DNA from: Flaccisagitta enflata
Lineage: Eukaryota > Chaetognatha > Sagittoidea > Aphragmophora
Direction of reading: 5' to 3'
Length of the DNA: 64,000 nt
Assembly: GCA_965153355.1 (NCBI GenBank)
Contig: OZ231128.1
Location: forward strand, 33,356,001 to 33,420,000
Of the stretch, positions 23,529 through 36,059 are shown one piece after another. Position numbers and translations under genes: made by a program. How positions within the stretch are numbered: the first letter of the stretch is position 1; each line of letters opens with the position of its first letter. Below the pieces are notes generated by a model. The model was not told the DNA's origin. It searched no databases and worked only from the letters and a program-made list of their open reading frames with translations.

Positions 23529-23820
23529 ACACACACACACACACACACTGAGAATGAATGTGAATGAAAACCAAAAAAAAAAGTTGGAATGGAAAAGAAA
23601 ATATGGGAAAAGGATGAAAATTCAAGTGTGAAGAGATGAGAAAAAAACAAGCTTGAGACAAGAACATATCCGAGTTCCAGAGAGGATCAAAAGTTTGCGC
23701 GGTTGAAATGCGATGCAATGAAGTTAGATTGGTCAGGTGCTCCGCCCTACAGTCGTCAAATTCTCTGAAGAATGGTCTGCCCCAACTAGGTAAACACTTC
23801 AGTGGGTAATCTGTAGTAAA

Positions 23821-24066
23821 AACAAGGCCGGATACACGGCCAAAAAGGAGACACTGGCGGGTGGGCAGGGGCAGTAATGCGATTAGGCAGGGGCAGTATG
23901 TGGGTGGTCGGGAGCTTTAATTTGGCTGGGCGGTTTGCAAAATGCTCAAAATTCGCTATTTCAGCCGATATCGCGTAATGCAAATTTTCGAGTTACGGAC
24001 AGACAGATCTACCTACCTACCTTGGGAGAAACCCTCTCATAGAGCTGCTTAATCAGCGACAAAAAA
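23821..24066 (+). mobile_element. Family 1 copy, diverged 3' hairpin
   Basis: It starts aacaaggccggatacacggc. The block gggtgggcaggggcagtaat follows, with a partial second copy. A short GACA/CTAC tract comes next. It ends gagctgcttaatcagcgac then aaaaaa. The hairpin gctg-cttaat-cagc differs from other subtypes. The subterminal match is weak in this copy. Confidence 0.6.
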
Positions 24067-24150
24067 GGGGTCGTTTGGGGGGTTGCTCCGGGATGCTTGG
24101 GGTTGCTTGGGGTTTCTTGGGGTTGCTCGGGGTTGCCTCGGGACTGTTAT
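24067..24150. repeat. G-rich ~12-bp minisatellite
   Basis: About six units of ttgcttgggg and variants. It contains several G4 runs, so it has quadruplex potential. Confidence 0.8.
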
Positions 24151-24346
24151 CAGTGTTATTGTAAAACAGGCCAATGCCACCAAGGGAAAAGTAACATGAT
24201 TTCTTTTTCTTTTCTTTTTACTTTTCATGAATTTCTTTGACTATATGCCAAAAATAGCAGCTACATCAAAAACCTCTTTGTCGGCAACATCTTTGAAAAC
24301 AGGTGCAAAAGATAAACGGTTACTGGCCTCCCAATCCCTCCTGGTG

Positions 24347-24710
<364 letters not shown>

Positions 24711-24779
24711 ACGCTATTCATCTACCTTTTGGCAATGATGGAGAAGTATCTGTCTCCAAGTGAGTTCTCCATCACATCG

Positions 24780-25376
24780 CATGATACAATTGGGTGTTAC
24801 ACGTAGTAAAAGTTGGAAATTTTAAATCTTCAAATTTTATTAGCAAGCCATTTATAAGACCAGATTTGAATAATGCAATAGAAATAATCAATATGCTAAT
24901 ATTCTTTGAAAAAGCTACTACTAATATCTTCTTTTTATAGAATTGCAAATATGTTTTTTGAGCAAGCTCCTTCAAAGTTAATGTTCTGATATCTAAGTCT
25001 ATTCTTACAAACATGATAATATTCTAAAACAAATAACTGTCAGGATTTTTGTGATTTATATGATTTCAATGAGATTTTTGCTCCTCCATATAACATAAGC
25101 AGGATGAAGAGATAATCCCAACTTATGCGATGTGACGCTCCGAAATGATCAAAAGATGAAAGCAGGTTAAAAAAAATGTTTTAGTCAAAAGCTAAGTAGC
25201 TTTATTCATTTAAGCCACTATCCCATCAGTCTGTTGGTTGGTTGGCCCATCGGTCGGTCCATCCATTGGTCCGTCGATCCGACACATAATCGACTTTTTC
25301 TTTAGCTTTTCTGCCTGTTCAATCTAACAAGTAACGCAGGGTTACAATATCGTTGCGGACGGGTGGGCAGCAGCAT
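24780..25376. other. Unique AT-rich DNA with Family 1-like fragments
   Basis: A GGTC-rich tract at 25218-25285 and the phrase acaagtaacgcagggttaca then gttgcggacgggtgggcagc at 25328-25372 resemble Family 1. The second phrase is shared with 51.39 kb, so a variant 5' end may exist. Confidence 0.45.
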
Positions 25377-25436
25377 CCAAACCCCTACCACCCCCCACCC
25401 CCCACCCCCTCCACATAAACATACACATAACACTAA

Positions 25437-25634
<198 letters not shown>

Positions 25635-25851
25635 CTGTGCGTCTCTCTGTGTGTGAGTGTGTGTGTTGGTGTCCATGTGAAATTGATATGAATGTGTGTG
25701 TGTGCGTGAGTGCGTGATGGCTAACATAGAATCATTACTGCTCATGACCGGGTAATCCTACTTGAATAACTTGGTAATTTCATACCTCTTGAGTCTTGAC
25801 GTCGTAATCATTTGATCCTAATGACGTAATAATTCGAACGTCTTGCAAAGG

Positions 25852-26048
25852 AAACACGGCCTGATACTCGGCTACCCCAGTCTCATGGAGTTTGGCAGGG
25901 GCAGTGATAGCCAAGATCACTTAAGCATTTAGGCATAAGCAATGAAGCTCGAAACACTTAAAACGGCCACATAAGGGAAAGTGTGATAGACCGACCGACA
26001 GACGAACGGACTGACAAAGCGGGGACTTGAGTAGCGCGCGACGAAAAA
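25852..26048 (+). mobile_element. Family 1 copy, decayed
   Basis: aaacacggcctgatactcgg, ggcaggggcagtgat, aagtgtgatagaccgaccga, and an end gcgcgcgacgaaaaa keep the family order. The hairpin is broken. Confidence 0.7.
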
Positions 26049-26159
26049 CGGCGATTAAGATCCTCGTGACTTACATCTCTGCACAGTGTACTAAATGAAT
26101 GTTGTTGTCACGTTAATCATTTGGAAGTGTGTTATCTGTTTAGCACCTCCTTAATTTGA

Positions 26160-26419
26160 TTTCCAATTAGCTTTGCTTGACATGTGTTCCAATTGCGCTT
26201 TGTTTGATATGTACCCTGATTTTGTTTTGTTTTATTTGCATCTTATTTATTTTTTGTTTTGTTTGTATCCACTCTGTGTTTTGTTTGATTTGAATACTGT
26301 TTGTGTTTCGCTTAATTTGTATCCTAATCATGCTTTGTTTAATTTGTATTTTTTATGTGTTTTGTTGTAATTTTATCCTCTCTGTGCTATTTTTGATTTG
26401 TATCCTCTCTGTTTTATTC

Positions 26420-26454
<35 letters not shown>

Positions 26455-26672
26455 GTATTTTCTTTAATTTGTATCCCATTGACATTGTTGCTTTGATTTA
26501 TTTGTATCCCATTGTTACTTTGATTTATTTGTATCCCATTGTTGCTTCGAATTATTTATATCCCATTGTTGCTTTGATTTATTTGTATCCCATTGTTGCT
26601 TTGATTTATTTGTATCCCATTGTTGCTTTGATTTATTTGTATCCCATTGCTGCTTTGATTTATTTGTATGCC
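26160..26672. repeat. 24-bp minisatellite (tttgtatcccattgttgc)
   Basis: Right part (26470-26672): about eight units of tttgtatcccattgttgctt then tgat, period 24-27 bp. Left part (26160-26460): diverged ttgatttgtatcc and tgttttg units, with a T-run near 26428-26454. The 24-bp period keeps a frame open, which is not evidence for coding. Confidence 0.85.
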
Positions 26673-26689
26673 ATTGGGCGCACTGTGCA

Positions 26690-26819
26690 TCTTGCGCGAA
26701 ATCCCAGCGTTGCAAAAATGACGGAGGCGAGGCAGAGGAGAGCTGAGAGTTTGACCAATTTGAACTCCATTGGTTCCATCAGCCCAGGTCGTAATGATGT
26801 CGAGGACAATCCCCGCTGA
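26690..26819 (+). CDS. Possible terminal exon fragment (weak)
   Basis: After the minisatellite a frame runs to a stop at 26817-26819. It includes VAKMTEARQRRAESLTNL, then NSIGSISPGRNDVEDNPR. The composition is not repeat-like. A possible acceptor (tcccag) lies at about 26701-26706. I do not recognise the protein. It could be a chance frame. Confidence 0.2.
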
Positions 26820-26889
26820 TTTACACTCGAAAGATAACGTTATATGGCCTCTTTACGGCCCAAGCACCAGCCATAGCCGCCACCATCGC

Positions 26890-26893
26890 TTCA

Positions 26894-26924
<31 letters not shown>

Positions 26925-26962
26925 TTTCCATGGCTTATGCCGCCACCGCCGCCGCCATCGAA
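26890..26962. repeat. (GCC)n microsatellite
   Basis: gccgccgcc runs (about 26897-26925 and 26938-26958) in a GC-rich patch. Confidence 0.9.
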
Positions 26963-27016
26963 GCCCGTGTTAGTAACAATGCTCACACACAACAACTTAA
27001 TCCCCGGTTTTTCGTC

Positions 27017-27521
27017 TTTTTTGGGCAGCGGCCCCATCGGGGACGAAGTCCTGAAGAACAGAGGGGACTATAGTTCGATCGTTTGTCCGTTTATTGTCCC
27101 TCCCTCTCAGGCCTGAAATCTGCCCCTTCAGGCCTAAAATCTGCCCTCTCAGGCCTGAAATCTGACCTCTCAGACCTTGAATCTGCCCTCTCGGGCCTGA
27201 AATTTGCCCTCTCAGGCCTGAAACTTGTCCTCTCAGGCCTTAAATCTGCCCTCTCAGGCCTGAAATTTGCCCTCTCAGATTCAAAGTCTGAGAGGGCAGA
27301 TTTCAGGCCTGAGAGGGCAGATTTTAGGCCTGAGAGGGCAGATTTCAGGTCTGCGAGGGCCTGGGGGGACGGACGGACAGACAAATGAACAAACGAAAGT
27401 CCTCTGTGTTCAACAGGACTTTGTCCCCTTTGGAGCTGCCGCCCTGCCTCTCATTCCGATTAACAATCATGCAAAGCAAGGCAACGGGTATCGCTGACCA
27501 CATATTGCCCTTGGGCGACCT
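27017..27521 (-). mobile_element. Family 2 element with palindromic core
   Basis: The short arm gggcagcggccccatcgggg lies at 27023. The long-arm end is at 27400-27521: ccctttggagctgccgccct, then gggtatcgctgaccacatat and tgcccttgggcg. The latter matches, in reverse, the left end of the 32.4-kb copy. The core unit is ggcctgaaatctgccctctca (21 bp). The array inverts near 27284, giving a large hairpin. Confidence 0.75.
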
Positions 27522-27796
27522 GTTTACGTTTTGGGCCTGAGAGACTGGATTAGAGGCATGAGAGGCTTGATTTGAGGCCTGAGAGGCCAGATTTGAGGCC
27601 TGAGAGGCCAGATTTGAGGCCTGAGAGGCCAGATTTGAGGCCTGAGAGGCCAGATTTGAGGCCTGAGAGGCTTGAGAAGCTTCGGAGGGGGGGACGTACG
27701 TACGTACGTACGTAATGTCAGACGGACGTAATGGTTCACCCCTGTGTCCTACAGGACATCGGCCCTTTGCGGCCGCTGCCCTAAAAGGATGGGAAG
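27522..27796 (+). mobile_element. Second Family 2 core and short arm, joined to the previous one
   Basis: A ~21-bp unit gatttgaggcctgagaggcca repeats about six times (27535-27675). An acgtacgt tract follows, then acccctgtgtcctacaggac and the end gcggccgctgccc. Its left arm is the shared long arm at 27400-27521, so the two units form a dimer around one long arm. Confidence 0.65.
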
Positions 27797-27835
27797 AAGG
27801 GAAATGTATGTATGTAGTTATTTGTGTAATTGTAA

Positions 27836-27906
27836 AACGTAGCACGCGACTGTTTTGCTTGTTCTTTTGTGCTTCTGAACCTTTTAGTCGCGTGCTACGC
27901 GACTCT
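27836..27906. mobile_element. Two facing Family 1 3' hairpins
   Basis: cgtagcacgcgact lies at 27837-27851 and ttttagtcgcgtgctacgcgact at 27882-27904. They are inverted relative to each other with about 30 bp between, as if two copies had been joined or deleted end to end. Confidence 0.65.
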
Positions 27907-28515
27907 AGCCATGGCCAAAAAAAAAATCGGACATTGCTTATTTCTATCATAACTTGGTGCTACTTTTTAAAAAGTACTTAAAATCTATGACCATTCTAAA
28001 GAGCTTCAAAAAATCTTCGATTTGAGTCGTTGAACGAAATTCTAACTCGAAAACTCTTGAAGTTATGTTAATTTGAAAAAAGAGTATCAAATCGAAATCC
28101 GCCAGATATGACATTTTTTTCTAACCTGAATTCATGGACTAAATGTCTTTATTTGATTACCATTTCTAAACGGATTTACTCAAAAATGTCTGCTTGGCGC
28201 CATTTTGTAGACAATGAGTTCTATTTTCATTTTCTCTTAAATTTTTCTCAGTTTCCTTTTGTCAGATATGTTTTATATGCTCTTAAAGACAGAATTACAA
28301 GTACAGAATTACTTCTATTGACAGATTATGGTGATGCTCACTTCGAACTGTTGCCATATGTAAACGATTTTAGCTGAAACTTTCTGCTTGGTCTAGATTT
28401 GAAGAACTTTCAAAGATCTTTCAAACGGTCACTGATTTTTTGTATTTTTATTGAAACTGAGCCGGTCAAAGGCATCAAAAACCGCCATCTCCGGTTTTTT
28501 TTTTTTTTTTTTTTG
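27907..28515. other. Unique AT-rich sequence ending in a T-run
   Basis: No recognisable gene. The T-run (about 28494-28514) immediately precedes a Family 1 fragment. Confidence 0.4.
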
Positions 28516-28616
28516 CTATGGTTATAAGCCACTTTTCGGTCGGTCGGTCCGTCGGTCGGTCGGTCCGACGGTTGGTCGGTCTGTCGGTCCGTCACAAAAC
28601 TGTTTTGGCAAGTGTC
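28516..28616 (-). mobile_element. Family 1 fragment, array part
   Basis: ataagccacttttcggtcgg and ccgtcacaaaactgttttgg match the region next to the hairpin in the 9.2-kb and 49.3-kb copies. Between them is a GGTC/GTCC array. The hairpin itself is absent. Confidence 0.65.
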
Positions 28617-29683
28617 ACGCTTTGGCAGCAAGCAAGGGTGCCCGACTCTCCAACATCTTAAGAGTAACCAGGCTTGAGCTATGGCTTTGAACTATGAATC
28701 AATGGTTTGATGTCATCCCTAACAGTCAAGTGTACATTGTCGAACCTATTTTTGAGACACTCGTGACCCCTAGGGGGCCTATAATTAGGGTCAAATAGTC
28801 AAATTTGGCTTGTCTCCTGCTTGTCTCCACATGAAAAGTGCAAGCAGAAGCAATCAAAAAATGTCTAAATGGACCGTATCATGACTCCTTATCATTTATT
28901 ATTAATCACTTGAAACGTACAAAAAATTTGTTTGAGCTCCGTAGACAATAAGTTCCTTAAAAACGGTTTTCTAGTGTTCAGTACACCCTCTCTATTTTTG
29001 AGCAAAATTTCACTCAGATCACAGTATAATAATTATTATTTTTTAAAACTTAACTTTGCTTCATAGTTAAGCATATTATGTTTGTTTGTCTGAAAGACAA
29101 CTACTTGAAGGGCATATTTCCCAAATTTCATGTTCCCAAGTGGCTCCAAAGCGGCTCAATTGCATTTTTTCTAGAGCGTATCAATTCGCGCACACCCCCA
29201 GATTTGTTCCTAACGCATACCTAACGCTTAAGATATGCCACTATGGCGTGAAAACGACTCAATTTACACAAAATCTGATCACACCACGTGAAAAAGCGTG
29301 AAATTTTGAATCTACACTGAAAATTTCAAGTCTTAACTACCAGACGTTTGGTCACAATGAAATTTTACATTTTGTTGGTCCTGAAGTGTGAACAGAATTG
29401 ATACGCTCATCGACGGCTCGTCGTAGTTAATTCTTTGTTTCCACACAGCGCTCCTCACACAAAAGCGCGATGCTTTTGTGTCTTAATTTGATAAAATTTC
29501 TTAAAATTAAAAATGGCATATCTCAGGAACTGTTCGAGCTAGCCCATTGAAATTTTGCATGGTTGGTACCTAGACCAAGAAGGTCTTTTGCTTAAATTCT
29601 GATGCGACCTACAGAATGTCAAGAAGTCCAACCAGACCAACCAGCCTACCAGATGAAAAAATGAAAAAATGGCATAACTTCTA
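28617..29683. other. Unique AT-rich sequence
   Basis: No gene or family was recognised. Confidence 0.4.
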
Positions 29684-30073
29684 CAGAAGGACCACTAATT
29701 TAGCGTGAGGCGGCACATAAAGTTTTAGCACCACCCCCTACAGCTCAAACCCATTAACCAATTTTTTCACTTGGAACTGTTCTGGATACCTTGGGGCAAT
29801 ACAAATGGCGCCACCGTGGCGATTTTTGAATTTCCACTTTTAACACCCCCAATTATGCGATTTTTTGGCCCTCGGGGGTGGTTCAGGGGTCGGCAAAAAA
29901 TGATCATTTGGAGGGGATAAAAGTGGAAACTCAAAAATCCCCACGGTGGCGCCATTTGTAATGCCTCAAGGTATCCAAAGTTGTTCCGAGTGAAAAAATT
30001 AGTTAATGGGTTTGAGCTGTAGGGGGTGGTGCTAAAAAATGTGCCGCCTCACGCTAAATTAGTGGTCCTTCTG
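29684..30073. mobile_element. Fold-back MITE with TA target duplication
   Basis: The two halves are near-complete inverted copies. cagaaggaccactaatttag at the left is mirrored by ctaaattagtggtccttctg at the right. caaatggcgccaccgtgg in the left half is mirrored by ccacggtggcgccatttg in the right. TA flanks both ends (29682-29683 and 30074-30075). At 390 bp with arms of about 185 bases and no coding frame. This fits a Tc1/mariner-type MITE. The high arm identity suggests it is young or maintained by arm conversion. Confidence 0.88.
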
Positions 30074-30524
30074 TAAAGTAATTGTCCGATTTGGTTGAAA
30101 TTTTTCATGAAGCTTTTTTTAAAGATTCCTCGTCACTGGCATAAAAAAGAGCTTGGGGAAAAAATATTTTCTTCCGACAGCCCACCCGCCAGAAATGGTA
30201 CTTATAGAGATTTTTTTAAAAAACTAAAAAAATTCAAAAAAATTTCAGAAACATGATTTCACATGTTTGCTTGAACCTTATCAATAAGAATTTCACTGTC
30301 ATATTGATTTCTTAGTTGTATTTAGCTAAATTTTCTAGTAATAAAATTGCCAACAATATCTATTTAAGTCTAATTTGCATGAAAAATGAGCTTACTTAAG
30401 AAAATCCAAGTATGGATTCATATGTAAGAATAGGTGAGCTACATGATGACGTATGGTTTTGTTCAATATTCAAACATGTAAATTTGATGAATTTCATCCC
30501 GTCCATGTTGGGTTAGCGTGACAC
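30074..30524. other. Unique AT-rich sequence
   Basis: Nothing recognised. Confidence 0.4.
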
Positions 30525-30690
30525 AAGCCTTTTAGAGGCTTTTTAAAGCGTTTTAATGTCTGTGAATGGTAGAGAAGGAACTCTATGGAGAAAATAGTCA
30601 TTTCAAATGTCTTATTGAAAAAAAATAGTTTGTCTGTTTGTCTGCTTGACTTTTTTTGAAAGTGCCGTCTGATGACCTTGTTCCATATTT
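30525..30690 (-). mobile_element. Family 1 long-form fragment (5' part)
   Basis: Matches the interior and 5' end of the 9.2-kb copy: aggctttttaaagcgtttta, gtagagaaggaac, a gtctgtttgtctg tract, ctttttttgaaagtgccg and gatgaccttgttc. It is followed immediately by a (TTTC)n array. Confidence 0.7.
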
Positions 30691-30695
30691 TCTTT

Positions 30696-30711
30696 TCTTT
30701 CTTTCTTATTT

Positions 30712-30759
<48 letters not shown>

Positions 30760-30767
30760 TTTTTCAT

Positions 30768-30851
<84 letters not shown>

Positions 30852-30852
30852 T
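30696..30852. repeat. (TTTC)n microsatellite
   Basis: About 155 bp of TTTC, abutting the end of a Family 1 copy. Confidence 0.95.
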
Positions 30853-31054
30853 GTCTCTCTGTTAATTCGGTTGGTGCATCCCTTGATCGGTCGGTTTGCT
30901 CGAAATTGCCCTCTCGCCCGCAACTCGTACTAGCCATATATTCATCCTTGTTTTCTTACACATTACCTCCTTCTTCTCTGTGATTTTTCCCTACATTTCT
31001 GTTGAACATTACCAAGGCTAGAATATGGGCCAATTTCTCCCCGATGAGATGTAA

Positions 31055-31205
<151 letters not shown>

Positions 31206-31309
31206 TACTTCATATGTACATACAATTTACAACCTTCAAAATATCCTTTTCTCGCACCTTTGATGATAAATATTCAGAAGCACAAGGTGAGTAGGTGGAG
31301 AAAGGAACG

Positions 31310-31492
31310 CGAGGGCGGGGGCGGCGGGGGCGGTGAGGGCGGCGATGGCGGCAAGGCGGCGGGGGCAGCGGGGCGGCGGGGGCAGCGAGGGCGGTAGGAG
31401 CGGTGAGGCGGCGGGAGCGTTGAGGCGGCGGGGGCAGCGGGGGCGGCGGGGGCGGCGGAGAACGCGATGGAGGCCGCTGCAGCGGGGGGAAG
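31310..31492. repeat. GGCGGC-rich minisatellite
   Basis: Variants of ggcggcgggggcagcg and ggtgagg repeat across about 180 bp. Strongly G-rich on the plus strand. Confidence 0.85.
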
Positions 31493-31499
31493 AGGTACT

Positions 31500-32384
31500 A
31501 AGGCGAGGGTTAAACGCAAATGAAGAACGGTAACAGAGAACGGCTCCAGTCCGTAGAGGTAAGATCGGAAAAAGATAACACACAGGTTGCTGTAAGAAAC
31601 CTAGAGAAAAGAGAAGGTTAAGCATGTGTAAAGAAGAGCGCCGCTGCCAAAGCCTAAAAAGGGGTATTACCCTGCACCTTTCAATGATTTTGAAAAAAAG
31701 TTAATCTTTTAAATTTTTTTTTCTAAAGCTTAAGCGGAAAGGCAAAAACAATTTCTAATGATGGGAACCAAGAGACAACAACTCCCTAACTCGATTTTTC
31801 ATCAGTTTTCAATGTTTAACCATGCAGTATCCTTATAATTTAGCATAAGAGTCTGTTATGATGGTAAAATCAAAAAGAAAAAAAGCGGCGGCATATGAAT
31901 TCCAGTATGGAAGGTAAAAAACAGACGAATGATAGAAAGAACGACTGAAAGGGAACCGAAAGACGAGAGACCGAAGGAGAAAGTCAATTAGGGAACCTTT
32001 ATATACTCACAACAGACTAAACACTGCGATAGAGAGGTTTAAATACCTACGGACAGACAGACAGATATCAGGACACAGACAGAAGGGTCGACAAACAGAC
32101 AGAAAGACAGACAGTCAGATATCAAGACAGACAGACAAACAGCTAGAAAAGCAATGGCAAGAAAATCAAAAGACTAATAGATTGAAAGAAATGAAAATAG
32201 ACGCGACACATGGACATAGAGAAAAACAGGTAGACACCAGATAAGCAGACAGAATCTTTTCAGGCAGCAAACAGAGGGATTAAGGACGCAGAAATAAGGA
32301 GTGCTCGACATCTAAATTGGCTAACGGGGGCGAAGCAAAAGCCAGGAGTAGTCAATGAAGTAAACAGACACACAGACAACCAGT
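31500..32384. other. Unique sequence with ACAG-rich patches
   Basis: Imperfect GACA tracts at 32040-32130. No gene was recognised. Confidence 0.4.
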
Positions 32385-33320
32385 CGCCCAAGGGCAATAT
32401 GTGGTCAGCGATACCCGTTGCCCTGCTATGTATGTTCGTGATTGAAGGTGATGGGTAGCAGGGCAGCGGCCCTGAAGGGGACGATGTCCTGTAGAACACA
32501 GGGGGACTTTTGTTCGTCCGTCCGTCCATCCATCCGTCCGTATGTGCAGATTTGAGCCTCGTGGCTGTAATTTGAGCCATGAGGCTGTGATTTGAGCTTC
32601 GAAGCTGGAATTTGAGTCTTGAGGATGGGATTTGGGCCTAGAGACTGGGATTTGAGCCTCAAGTCTGGATTTGAGCCTTGAGGCTGGGATTTTAGCCTCA
32701 AAGCTGGGATTTGAGCCTCAAGGCTGTGATTTGAGCCCCAAGGCGGGGATTTGAGCCTTGAGACTGGGATTTGAGCCTTGAGGCTGGGATTTGAGCCTCA
32801 AGGCTGGGATTTGAGCTTCGAGGCTGGGATTTGAGCCTCGAGGCTGGGATTTGAGCCTTGAGGCTGGGATTTGAGCCTTGAGGCTGGGATTTGAGCCTCA
32901 AGGCTGGGATTTGAGCCTCAAGGCTGGGATTTGAGCCCCAAGGCTGGGATTTGAGACCCAAGGCTGGGATTTGAGCCCTGAGGCTGGGATTTGAGCCCAA
33001 AGGCTGGGATTTGAGCCTCGAGACTGGGATTTGAGCCTCGAGACTGGGATTTTAGCCTTGAGGCTGGGATTTGAGCCTCTAGGCTGGGATATGAGCCTCT
33101 AGGCTAGGATTTGAGCCTCTAGGCTTGGACTGAGCCTTGAGGCTGAGATTTGATCCTTGAGGCCGAAATTTTGAGCCTTGAAGCTGAGATTTGAGCCTTA
33201 AAGCTGAGATTTGAGTCTCAAGGCGGGGGGGGGACGCACGCACGGACGGACGAACGAACGAACGAAAGTCCCCCTGTGTTCTACAGGACATCGTCCCCTT
33301 CGGGGCCGCTGCCCAAAAAG
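32385..33320 (+). mobile_element. Largest Family 2 element, near complete
   Basis: The left extension is cgcccaagggcaatatgtgg, then tcagcgatacccgttgccct. The left arm starts gggcagcggccctgaagggg (32462) and runs through atgtcctgtagaacacaggg to ttcgtccgtccgtcc. The right arm (33243-33314) is its mirror: ggacggacgaacgaacgaac, then ccccctgtgttctacaggac, and ends gccgctgccc. The core (about 32545-33224) has roughly 33 units of the 20-bp gggatttgagcctcgaggct type. Arms of about 65 bases match each other better than they match other copies. Confidence 0.88.
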
Positions 33321-33399
33321 GGGAAGAGAATGGAGAGGCTGACAAACAAAAAGACAATCAAGAAGAATGGATGGAAAAACGGGCGAATGGACAGACTCC

Positions 33400-33473
33400 T
33401 GGAAAAACAGACACACAGACAGCCAGACAGCCAGACAGACAGACAGCCAGACAGACAGACAGACAGACAGATC
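33400..33473. repeat. (CAGA)n microsatellite
   Basis: About 70 bp of CAGA with gccaga variants. Confidence 0.9.
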
Positions 33474-33474
33474 A

Positions 33475-33532
33475 TGGGAAATCACCCTTGTGTTCTTGAG
33501 GACAACGACCCTTTGGAGCCATCGCCCAAAAA
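33475..33532 (+). mobile_element. Family 2 right-end remnant
   Basis: gggaaatcacccttgtgttc followed by gaggacaacgaccctttgg and atcgcccaaaaag is a decayed short arm. It lies 150 bp after the intact right end of the large copy. Confidence 0.6.
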
Positions 33533-33742
33533 GCACGGGAGTTGAAAGTGAGTCAATTAGGAGAAGTTGGAGTGAAAACCGGGTGGAAGAATAGTTGGAA
33601 ACAAATATAAACATGCGATGATTTAGGCCTGGGAGCGTGTCATGAAAACTACTGGTTCGTAAAAATGGAACCCAAACATAACACGGTGGGAACGAAATGA
33701 GAGACCGGTTTTTTGGTTGGGGTGTTGGGAGGGGAGTTGTGG

Positions 33743-33867
<125 letters not shown>

Positions 33868-33974
33868 GGGTGGAAATGACAGCGGATATGGTTTCATTAA
33901 GTTCCTATGGTCAATAACGTGAGTAGTCTTGCTTAGTAACTAGTGATTTTCTGCCGAATTCTGCGAAATTCGGC

Positions 33975-34137
33975 CATCTCCCCTCAGCTTCCAGGAGGAG
34001 GAGAAGGAGGAAAAAACTTCTCGTTTGTTAAAGCATACGTCATCGACCCCTTTGGGGTCACTGCCCTGCACCCTCCCTAAATCTTAATCACAAAATACTC
34101 GAGCAGTGCACGGGTACCACTGCTTTTGCGACTATTA
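33975..34137 (-). mobile_element. Family 2 end with long arm, core missing
   Basis: gcatacgtcatcgacccctt, ggggtcactgccctgc, gtgcacgggtaccactg and ttttgcgactatt are the long-arm end of Family 2 in reverse. The GGA/GAA tract next to the arm remains. No minisatellite core or second arm is present. Confidence 0.65.
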
Positions 34138-34151
34138 TTCTTCTTTCTTTT

Positions 34152-34354
34152 TTTTTAGTCGCGCGCACGCGACTCTACATCCCGCTTTGTCTGTCCGCCC
34201 GTACGTACGTCGGTCTGTCGGTCCCGTGATGGGACTCCCGTCACACTTTTACTTTTTTCATCAATTTTATCATACTAAGTCATTCCAAGTCATTCCTTGT
34301 CATTCCAAGTCATTTTGTAAGGCTCGCACGCGACTTATAGGTGTTGGCCTTGTT
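34152..34354 (-). mobile_element. Family 1 element, TGC subtype
   Basis: On the minus strand: aacaaggccaacacctataa, subterminal agtcgcgtgc, a GACC/GACG tract, then a hairpin agtcgcgtgcgcgcgact and aaaaa. The outer arm differs from the expected gcacgcgact by one base. The middle contains four diverged copies of a caagtcattc-type unit. Confidence 0.75.
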
Positions 34355-34362
34355 TACTCCTA

Positions 34363-34540
34363 TTTTTCTTTTTCTTTTTCTTTTTCTTTTTCTTTTTCTT
34401 TTTCTTTTTCTTTTTCTTTTTCTTTTTCTTTTTCTTTTTTTTTTTTTCTTCCCATCCACTTCTTCATCTCTTACCTCTTTTTCTTCTTTTTTTTTTCTTC
34501 TTCTTTTTCTTCTTCTTCTTCATCCTCTCCCTCGTTTCTT
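34363..34540. repeat. (TTTTTC)n and (TTC)n low complexity
   Basis: A hexamer ttttct array (about 80 bp), a T-run and then TTC-rich sequence. Confidence 0.9.
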
Positions 34541-34720
34541 GTTCTATTCTTACTCATCTTCTTCTTCGTTTTTACGCCATTGCTACCATTTCCATCAGGA
34601 GGAAAAAAAACCGTAAATGTCACCCATGAGATGGTTAGATCCTAGGACCCGAGATGGTTAGGGAGGAGCAAATGCGATCGGAAATTTACGCCTCTAATAG
34701 ATGGAAAGAATTAGGCAAAC

Positions 34721-35854
<1,134 letters not shown>

Positions 35855-35888
35855 TGACTTGTCCTTGTCCTTGTCCTTGTCCTTGTCA
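35855..35888. repeat. (CTTGTC)n hexamer array
   Basis: About five units of cttgtc. Confidence 0.9.
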
Positions 35889-36059
35889 GTTGTCACCAAT
35901 ATGAACACACCTTTTGGACAAAGACGGAGTAAAAAATTCAACTCATGACTGCCGGAAATTGAAAATGGCAAAAGACTGATAATGCTCGACTCGGCGCGAG
36001 CCAAGGATAAGAAAAGAAAAAAAACATCTTCCAATACCGCCTCCAATACGCCTGAACTG

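Noticed and set aside
29086-29301. Short open frames in the unique regions (for example 3508-3738, 29086-29301, 46521-46751)
   Set aside because: No recognisable domain, no splice signals established, and lengths expected by chance.
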